8,350 nt of DNA from Bacteroidales bacterium UBA1253 (lineage in GTDB: Bacteria > Bacteroidota > Bacteroidia > Bacteroidales > Paludibacteraceae), in the NCBI GenBank assembly GCA_002308815.1, contig DBVX01000085.1, positions 43,114 to 51,463 on the forward strand. Direction: 5' to 3'. Below the pieces are notes generated by a model, which was not told where the DNA came from, ran no database searches, and saw nothing but the letters and a program-made list of their open reading frames with translations. The position numbers and the translations under genes were made by a program. Positions 1-5,389 of this stretch are shown here, piece by piece (position 1 is the stretch's first letter; every line of letters starts with the position of its first letter).

Positions 1-130
1 GCCGCAGCGCCTGCTTGACCATCGTCGTCTTGCCTACCTGACGCGGACCCGCTATCACCTGAATCGTGCGACGCGGCTCTTGCAACCGCGAAACAAACTC
101 CCCGCTCTGTACTCTTACTATCGTATTCAT
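1..130 (-). CDS. P-loop ATPase, N-terminal fragment (AAA_14-type), cut by window edge
   Basis: Forty-three codons are visible from an ATG at 130-128 running off the left edge; no stop is seen. The peptide begins MNTIVRVQSGEF and carries a Walker A P-loop, AGPRQVGKTT, at about residues 27-36. A P-loop this close to the N-terminus with the GPRQVGKTT wording is typical of the ATP-binding proteins with an AAA_14 domain and usually a C-terminal DUF4143 domain, which are common and multicopy in Bacteroidales and whose role is not well established. The nucleotide-binding call follows from the motif; the family assignment is inference because the rest is missing. A GAGAGG stretch lies just before the ATG, and a strong promoter and a 22-bp repeat array sit upstream, so the start is well supported. 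Arg codons are mostly CGN, as in nadA and lpdA. Confidence 0.75.
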   Translation of the reverse strand, partial: MNTIVRVQSGEFVSRLQEPRRTIQVIAGPRQVGKTTMVKQALR

Positions 131-153
131 AACCTCTCTGTTAAAAAACGCCG

Positions 154-184
154 CAAAAGTACATAAATCTGCGATTCTTCCAAA
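154..184 (-). promoter_or_regulatory. Bacteroidetes-type promoter for the P-loop ATPase
   Basis: On the minus strand TTTG (184-181) is followed after 19 bases by TACTTTTG (161-154), matching the Bacteroidetes primary sigma consensus of TTTG at -33 and TAnnTTTG at -7. Transcription should begin near 150, leaving a leader of about 20 bases before the ATG at 130. The first 22-bp repeat lies between the two boxes, so a protein bound there would overlap RNA polymerase. The boxes are seen directly; promoter activity is inferred. Confidence 0.7.
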
Positions 185-268
185 ATAAATCTGCGATTTT
201 CTTCAAAAAAATCTTCAATTTTTTATTAAAAAATCTTCAATTCTTTGTCTGAAAATCTGCGATTCTTT
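165..268. repeat. Five tandem repeats with exact 22-bp period upstream of the ATPase
   Basis: Repeat units start at 165, 187, 209, 231 and 253, each exactly 22 bp apart. The shared core is AAATCT-K-C-R-ATT-Y. Units 1, 2 and 5 read AAATCTGCGATT; units 3 and 4 read AAATCTTCAATT. The rest of each unit is A/T-rich and less conserved. The G-containing version includes a short inverted repeat, AATC-TGC-GATT. The array fills most of the 136-bp gap between nadA and the ATPase, runs through the ATPase promoter, and its last unit reaches the nadA stop codon. Two helical turns per unit would place all units on one face of the DNA, which suggests cooperative protein binding; that is inference. Confidence 0.85.
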
Positions 269-1196
269 ATGACATCGCCAGCATTTTGCGAATGCTTTGG
301 ACGGCTTTTTCCGCTGTTTCCCGATTCACCTCAACGGCATTTGTCTCGTCGCGCAGTGTGTCGCGCAGTTTCTCTAACGTGATCATACGCATGTACTCGC
401 ACTCGTTGCACGAGCAACCCACGCCTTCCGTCATCTCGGGCGGCACGGGAATGAAGCGGACATCGGGACACGACTTCTGCATCTCGTGGATGACACCCCA
501 TTCGGTGACGATGATGTACTCCGGGTCCTTGTGCTCGCGCACATAGTTGAGCAGCGCCTGCGTGGAGCCGACCACATCGCTGAGGCTGATAATCACCTGC
601 TTGCACTCAGGATGGGTCAGTACCTTCGCATTGGGATGCTCCTTTTTCAGGTTCATCAGCGCCTCCGCAGAGAAGCGCGCGTGGACATGGCACGAGCCGT
701 TCCACAGTTCCATCCGGCGTCCCGTCATCGAATTGATGTAGTTGCCCAGATTCTGATCCGGACCGAACAGAATCTTCGCGTCTGCGGGCAGCTGGTTGAC
801 AATCTTAAGTGCGTTGCTGCTCGTCACCACCACGTCGGTCAGGGCTTTCACCTCGGCGGAGGTATTCACGTAACTGACCACGGTGTAGTCGGGATGCCGC
901 TCCTTCCATCTGCGCAGGTCCGCCGCCTGACAACTGTCCGCCAGACTGCATCCCGCCTTCGGGTCGGGAATGAGCACCTTGCGTTCGGGGCAGAGGCACT
1001 TGGCCGTCTCCGCCATGAAATGCACGCCGCACATCACGATGATGTCCGCCTCGGTCATGGCAGCCTGTTGGGCAAGTGCCAGACTGTCGCCGATGAAATC
1101 GGCAACGTCCTGCACCTCGCCCCGCTGGTAGTAGTGCGCCATAATGACGGCGTTCTTCCGCCGGCACAGGTCGCGTATCTCTTCCTGTATGGTCAT
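267..1196 (-). CDS. nadA: Quinolinate synthase NadA
   Basis: NadA condenses iminoaspartate (from NadB) with dihydroxyacetone phosphate to give quinolinate, the de novo precursor of NAD, using an oxygen-sensitive [4Fe-4S] cluster in the cytosol. Numbered from the upstream GTG at 1202 (311 aa), landmarks are AHYYQ (22-26), DFIGDS (35-40), KAGCS with Cys85, YVNT (111-114), NGSCHVH with Cys171, HPEC (197-200) and a C-terminal CSCNEC (263-268). Cys85, Cys171 and one Cys of the last group fit the three cluster ligands known for the family, and the length is normal for the short NadA type. I prefer the ATG at 1196 (309 aa) because it lies 2 bases after the lpdA stop; the GTG at 1202 would overlap that stop. 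No strong Shine-Dalgarno decides it. nadB and nadC are not in the window. The stop touches the last 22-bp repeat. Confidence 0.95.
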   Translation of the reverse strand: MTIQEEIRDLCRRKNAVIMAHYYQRGEVQDVADFIGDSLALAQQAAMTEADIIVMCGVHFMAETAKCLCPERKVLIPDPKAGCSLADSCQAADLRRWKERHPDYTVVSYVNTSAEVKALTDVVVTSSNALKIVNQLPADAKILFGPDQNLGNYINSMTGRRMELWNGSCHVHARFSAEALMNLKKEHPNAKVLTHPECKQVIISLSDVVGSTQALLNYVREHKDPEYIIVTEWGVIHEMQKSCPDVRFIPVPPEMTEGVGCSCNECEYMRMITLEKLRDTLRDETNAVEVNRETAEKAVQSIRKMLAMS

Positions 1197-1198
1197 AA

Positions 1199-2536
1199 TC
1201 ACAGTATCTCTTTGAGAATCTCACTTACGGTGGGGTGGGGGAACACCACCTGCTCCATCTGCTCCACGGTATATCCCATGCGGACAGCGAACGACGCCGC
1301 CGCCACAAACTCGGAGCAGGGATTGCCCAGCATGTGTACGCCAAGAACGTGCTTCCCGTTGTCTATGAGCATCTTGCAAAGTCCCGTTTCGCCCTCGTTC
1401 TCCGCCACGAAGCGTCCGGAGAAAGCCATCGGAAGCGAGCGAACCTCATACGTGCCTTCGGCGAGGTCTTTCTCCATTCTGCCAACGGAGGCTATCTCGG
1501 GATTGGTATAGACTACGGACGGGATGGCGTTGTAGTCAATCGTCTGGTTCGTTTCGCCCAGCATATTGGCGACAGCCACCTCCGCCTGACGGCTCGCCAC
1601 GTGCGCCAGCATGATTTTGCCCGTCACGTCGCCCGCCGCATAGACGTTCTTCAGGTTGGTGCGCATATTCTCGTCCACGGTGATACCACGATTGACGGCG
1701 AGGTCGGTCATCGCCTCCAGTCCGGCGAGGTTGGAACGGCGGCCCACACTGATAAGCACGTGCTCCGCCTCGAGCGTCAGTTCGCCTCCGTCAGCGGTCT
1801 GCGCCGTCACCTTGCCGCCGTCCAAAGCCATCACCTTGGTGTCGGTGAGGATGCGTATGCCGCTCTTCTCGTACTTGTCGCGCAGCATCTTCACGATGTC
1901 GGGGTCAAGGTTGGGCAGAATCTGCGGCATGGCCTCCACGACGGTAACGGGTACGCCCAGTTCGTGGTAGAGGGTGGCGAACTCCATGCCGATTACGCCG
2001 CCGCCGACAATAATCATCGACTGCGGGAGAACGGTCGCTGCCAATGCGTCGGTCGAGTCCCATACGGCGGGGTTGTCCTTTACACCGGGGATAGGAGGCA
2101 CGAAGTTGGTGGAGCCGGTGCAGATAAGCAGGTTCTTTGCCTCGTACTGCTCGCCGTTGGCTTCGATGATGACCTGTTCATCGGTACGGGAAACAACTTT
2201 CGCTGCGGCATTCACCACGGTGCAGAGGTCGCTCTTGAGGCGTTGTTTGATGCCTGCCACGAGTTTGCGCACCACTTTCTGCTTGCGCTGCGCCATTTTC
2301 GCGTAGTCGAACTGTACGCCTTCGGCGGTTACGCCGTACTTGTCTGCGTGCAGCGCGTTATAGTACTGCTTCGCGCTGTAAAGCAGGGTCTTGGTGGGAA
2401 TACAACCCACGTTGAGGCACGTGCCGCCTAATGACTCCTGCTCAAAGATGACCACTTGTTTACCGGCTTTCAAAGCCTTTTCCGCAGCGGTGTAACCCGC
2501 AGGTCCGCCGCCGATGACTGCTAAAAAGTATTGCAT
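1199..2536 (-). CDS. lpdA: Dihydrolipoyl dehydrogenase (E3), FAD-dependent
   Basis: This flavoenzyme reoxidises dihydrolipoamide on E2 or glycine cleavage H proteins and passes electrons through FAD to NAD+. In the 445-aa product the order is: FAD Rossmann motif GGGPAGYTAAE (9-19), redox disulfide in GGTCLNVGCIPTK with Cys40 and Cys45, NAD-binding GGGVIGMEFA (178-187), second FAD contact AAGDVTG (300-306), and the C-terminal dimer-interface motif FPHPTVSE with catalytic His434 and Glu439. These make a complete, normal-length E3. The usual first His of the HxHPT motif is Phe432 here, while the catalytic His is kept. No E1, E2, lipoylation or glycine cleavage gene lies in the window, so its partner complex is unknown. 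It follows the phosphoethanolamine transferase gene after 64 bp and is packed against nadA. A mercuric or glutathione reductase is less likely given the motif set. Confidence 0.93.
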   Translation of the reverse strand: MQYFLAVIGGGPAGYTAAEKALKAGKQVVIFEQESLGGTCLNVGCIPTKTLLYSAKQYYNALHADKYGVTAEGVQFDYAKMAQRKQKVVRKLVAGIKQRLKSDLCTVVNAAAKVVSRTDEQVIIEANGEQYEAKNLLICTGSTNFVPPIPGVKDNPAVWDSTDALAATVLPQSMIIVGGGVIGMEFATLYHELGVPVTVVEAMPQILPNLDPDIVKMLRDKYEKSGIRILTDTKVMALDGGKVTAQTADGGELTLEAEHVLISVGRRSNLAGLEAMTDLAVNRGITVDENMRTNLKNVYAAGDVTGKIMLAHVASRQAEVAVANMLGETNQTIDYNAIPSVVYTNPEIASVGRMEKDLAEGTYEVRSLPMAFSGRFVAENEGETGLCKMLIDNGKHVLGVHMLGNPCSEFVAAASFAVRMGYTVEQMEQVVFPHPTVSEILKEIL

Positions 2537-2571
2537 AATCGTTATGAATTAAAGGATTTACTGTTTTTTTC

Positions 2572-2589
2572 GCAGGCAGGGATGCCTGC
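2572..2589. other. Small GC-rich hairpin between transferase gene and lpdA
   Basis: GCAGGCA (2572-2578) and TGCCTGC (2583-2589) form a perfect 7-bp stem with a 4-base loop, inside the 64-bp gap between the transferase stop and the lpdA start. In the minus-strand transcript the stem is followed by G and a run of seven A, not by U, so it does not have the form of a standard intrinsic terminator. It may be an mRNA processing or stabilising element, or an atypical terminator. No TAnnTTTG box is seen between it and lpdA. Confidence 0.4.
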
Positions 2590-2600
2590 ATACCATAATA

Positions 2601-4331
2601 TTACAGGGGAAGTCTTTTGCATTTCAGGTTGGCATCTAATCCGATCAGCGGATTCTCCGCCTTGCACGAGTCGGAGCAGATGCTGCGTGCCGGTTCCCAA
2701 TCGTGGAAACGTACATGTCCGAGATCAAGCAGCGAGTGGAACAGGCTCATTGTGGTGAACGCCTTGTGCCGGTTCTGCTCCATCGCATGAATCTTGTCCG
2801 GATATGCCTCCCGGTACTGCGAAGAGACCCATACGAACAGCGGAACGTGGTATTCGTACTTGCTGCCGTGGAAAGAGCCGTGCAAGAGCATGTTCCTGTC
2901 GTCGTCCAGAAGGTTCTCGCCGTGATCGCCCACATAGACCAGTACGGCGCGTCTGCCTGTCCGCTCCAGTTGCTCAATAACAGCGTTGATGAACCAGTCG
3001 GTGTAGAGAATGGCGTTGTCGTAACTGTTCACGAAGAGTTCGCGTATCTCATTCAGCACAATCCTGTCGCGTATGAGCCTGCCGCTGGTGATGTCCATAT
3101 CCTCGATGACAGCGCGAATATCCCTTTCTTTCAAGTCAGGAGTGAAGACGCTGAACGAGGCGGGATAGCGGGCGGAGTACTTGAAGTGGCAGCCCAAAGA
3201 ATGGATGACAATCATCTCTTTCTGTCCGCTTGCCGCCCTCAGTTCGCGCTCAAGCGGTGGCAGCAGCACCGAGTCCATATACGAACGCTGTAGTTTGCTG
3301 CCCGCATCGAAATAGTAGGACCCGTCGCAGGCGGACGATATGCGCAGCAGCTGCTCGTTGGTGAAACTCTGATCGGCAATCCACGCCGTGCGGTAGCCAG
3401 CCTCCTGAAAGGCTTCAGGCAGGCTCTTCTCCAGATAGAGCCGCTCCTGTGTGGCGGGTGTGGCGCGCGAGAGCATCATCGGTACGCTGACCGCCGTGAG
3501 GTTGCTCACACTGTAGCAGCTGTCGAAACTGACAATCTCCTCTCCGCGAACTGCCAGCAGAGGGGATGTGGCTCGCGGATAACCGTTCAGCTGCCAGTGG
3601 TCGTAGCGGGATGTCTCGCCCACAAGGAAGACCACCAGATCCTCTTCATCTTGCGCTGCGGACGGCATATCTGCCCGTTCCTCCGCATACTCCGCGCCGA
3701 AACGGAATGACTGCAACTCATTGTCAGCGTCCCGGATGGTATGATGCACACGGATCACTTCGGCTGTCTCGATGAATATGTTGGCGGGATTGGACTGCCG
3801 TACCGGCTCCATACGACCCAGTAAAATGTAGAAAAGCAGGCACACAACCGCTATGCCGTTCCGCCAGAACCGGTTGGTGATGAGGTACTCGTTCCGTACG
3901 TATTTACGGTTGAGGACAAGGTAGGTGGTCCAAAGCGCGATGGCGGTGCCGAGCCCCCACCAGTAGGAGGTGAACAGTTCCCACAACTCGCCCGGCTCGG
4001 CGATGATGCACGTATAAAGAAAGAGCAAGGAGGTGGTCGCGCCGTTGAGAATCTGATGCACGATGTCGATGCCCGCAGGCACAAACGCCAATGTCGCTAT
4101 ATAGAAGAACGTGCGGCGGCGGAACAGAGCCAATCCCATAACGTAGCAGGCAATCCCGCCAATCAGATACAGCAGACAGGCAATGATATCCCCGACTGTC
4201 GTGTTCGCCAGAACGCGAAATCCCTCCGAGGAGATATTGTCAGCCAGTACCAGTCCCAACAGCGTAGGCGATACCAGAAACAGGCACATCGCCGCCACCG
4301 ACCGTCTTTCCCTCTTGTCCCAAATCGTCAT
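2601..4331 (-). CDS. EptA-type phosphoethanolamine transferase (inner-membrane sulfatase-fold enzyme)
   Basis: Enzymes of this family move phosphoethanolamine from phosphatidylethanolamine to lipid A or other glycans on the periplasmic face of the inner membrane. The 576-aa product has five hydrophobic segments (about 12-30, 46-70, 73-95, 122-142, 156-172) followed by a soluble sulfatase-fold domain. That is the EptA layout. Visible active-site elements are VGETSRYDHWQLNGYPR (from 237, metal ligand Glu239), SNLTAVSVPMM with probable nucleophile Thr279, IHSLGCH (376-382), VGDHGEN (467-473, Asp469 and His470) and HGSFHG (484-489). These match the zinc and phospho-threonine residues known in EptA, so it looks catalytically intact. 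The start ATG overlaps the stop of the upstream CNNM gene in ATGA, suggesting translational coupling. The acceptor (lipid A, core sugar or glycan) cannot be read from sequence, so I give no symbol. Some AGG Arg codons occur here, more than in its downstream neighbours. Confidence 0.85.
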   Translation of the reverse strand: MTIWDKRERRSVAAMCLFLVSPTLLGLVLADNISSEGFRVLANTTVGDIIACLLYLIGGIACYVMGLALFRRRTFFYIATLAFVPAGIDIVHQILNGATTSLLFLYTCIIAEPGELWELFTSYWWGLGTAIALWTTYLVLNRKYVRNEYLITNRFWRNGIAVVCLLFYILLGRMEPVRQSNPANIFIETAEVIRVHHTIRDADNELQSFRFGAEYAEERADMPSAAQDEEDLVVFLVGETSRYDHWQLNGYPRATSPLLAVRGEEIVSFDSCYSVSNLTAVSVPMMLSRATPATQERLYLEKSLPEAFQEAGYRTAWIADQSFTNEQLLRISSACDGSYYFDAGSKLQRSYMDSVLLPPLERELRAASGQKEMIVIHSLGCHFKYSARYPASFSVFTPDLKERDIRAVIEDMDITSGRLIRDRIVLNEIRELFVNSYDNAILYTDWFINAVIEQLERTGRRAVLVYVGDHGENLLDDDRNMLLHGSFHGSKYEYHVPLFVWVSSQYREAYPDKIHAMEQNRHKAFTTMSLFHSLLDLGHVRFHDWEPARSICSDSCKAENPLIGLDANLKCKRLPL

Positions 4332-5371
4332 TTCTTCTCCTTTTTGTACCGTTTGAGCCGCTGCTGCCAGCGTTCGCGCGCGTAAGCCTGCATATCGGTT
4401 ATCTCGTCGTTCTCGTCCACAATCTCCAGCCCGAAGATGGTCTCGATGATGTCCTCCATCGTGAGGATGCCCTGGAAGCAGCCGTACTCGTCGATGATGG
4501 CGGCTATCTTGCTGCGCTCCTTGAGCAGCTGATCGAAAATCTCGCCGATGGACATGTCCTCGTTGAAGATGGGGATGGGGCGCTTGATTTCGCCTAATGT
4601 CCGGGTGAAATTGTCCTCCGCGAGATCTTCCAGCGCGTCATCGCGCAGCACGTAGCCGGTGATGTATTCGGGCGACTCGGCATAGACGGGTATGCGCGAG
4701 AAATGGTCGTATTGGTCGTCATCGTAGTACTCGCGCAGGGTCATCTTTTCCGATGCAATGGCCGACACCACACGCGGGGTCATCACATCGCTCGCCTTCA
4801 CGTCGTCAATGTGTATGATGTTGTGGATGAACTTGTTCTCGTCCTCCTCAATCACGCCTTCCTCTTCGCCGACGCTTGCCATCGCCACCACCTCGTCGCG
4901 GCTCACCGTCGCCTCGTCCGATTCGGGGAACAGTCTGCCGATCCAGCGGAAAAGCAGCACAAAGGGGTACATCACGACAATCAGCAGGCTGATTACCGAT
5001 GCGGTGAAACCCATCAGGTGTTTCCAGTAGGTCGTGCCGATTTTCTTTGGGATAATCTCCGAGCAGACAAGGATGATCAGGGTCATACCCGCGCTCACAA
5101 TGCCGATGGGCAGCGACTGGAAAACCTCTGTCGCCTGATGACCGATGGCGGTGGCTCCGGCGGTGTTGGCGACGGTGTTGAACGAGAGGATGGCTGCCAG
5201 TGCCTGATCCGGCTCCGTCTTGTACCGCTTCATCCGCGTGGCGGGTTTGTAGCCCTCCTGCTCGCGCACGGTGATGTAACTCAAGGTGGTGGACATCAGC
5301 GTCGATTCCAGCAGCGAACAGAGGAACGAAAGCGCAATGGTTGCAATCAGTAGTATAATCAGTAGTGTCAT
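4328..5371 (-). CDS. CNNM (DUF21) transmembrane protein with tandem CBS domains, hemolysin/CorB family
   Basis: Proteins of this family are inner-membrane proteins linked to Mg2+ (and Co2+) transport or efflux; the old name hemolysin is misleading. The 347-aa product opens with a hydrophobic segment (2-24), then the conserved SFNTVANTAGA stretch (63-73), a second hydrophobic segment (about 87-104) running into SEIIPKKIG (104-112), and another (118-147). This is the CNNM transmembrane domain. A linker with EEEGVIEEDE (169-178) leads to two CBS repeats at about 193-250 and 258-315, which in the family bind adenine nucleotides and gate transport. The chain ends in a basic tail rich in Arg and Lys and lacks the CorC_HlyC C-terminal domain found in longer members, including GldE of Bacteroidetes. 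It starts 18 bp after the mutS stop and overlaps the next gene by 4 bp. Arg codons are nearly all CGN. The ion handled is inference. Confidence 0.88.
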   Translation of the reverse strand: MTLLIILLIATIALSFLCSLLESTLMSTTLSYITVREQEGYKPATRMKRYKTEPDQALAAILSFNTVANTAGATAIGHQATEVFQSLPIGIVSAGMTLIILVCSEIIPKKIGTTYWKHLMGFTASVISLLIVVMYPFVLLFRWIGRLFPESDEATVSRDEVVAMASVGEEEGVIEEDENKFIHNIIHIDDVKASDVMTPRVVSAIASEKMTLREYYDDDQYDHFSRIPVYAESPEYITGYVLRDDALEDLAEDNFTRTLGEIKRPIPIFNEDMSIGEIFDQLLKERSKIAAIIDEYGCFQGILTMEDIIETIFGLEIVDENDEITDMQAYARERWQQRLKRYKKEKK

Positions 5372-5389
5372 ACGTGCAAAAAAGGATTA

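Noticed and set aside
209..233. A/T-only inverted repeat (TTTTTT-ATT-AAAAAA) after nadA as its terminator
   Set aside because: The stem would be A-U only and weak, and the bases are already explained by the 22-bp repeats; no GC-rich terminator stem is seen after nadA.
165..268. CRISPR array
   Set aside because: The period is 22 bp with a core of only about 12-13 conserved bases and A/T-rich filler; there are no repeat-spacer units of CRISPR size and no cas genes.
1197..1202. GTG start for nadA at 1202
   Set aside because: Possible, but the ATG at 1196 is a stronger start codon and just clears the lpdA stop; the two products differ by only two residues, so neither can be excluded.
486..2431. 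Long plus-strand open frames (486-1511 and 1235-2431) antisense to nadA and lpdA
   Set aside because: They are opposite two fully recognisable genes with intact catalytic motifs, show no family motif themselves, and are rich in His and Arg as expected from the reverse complement of a GC-rich gene.
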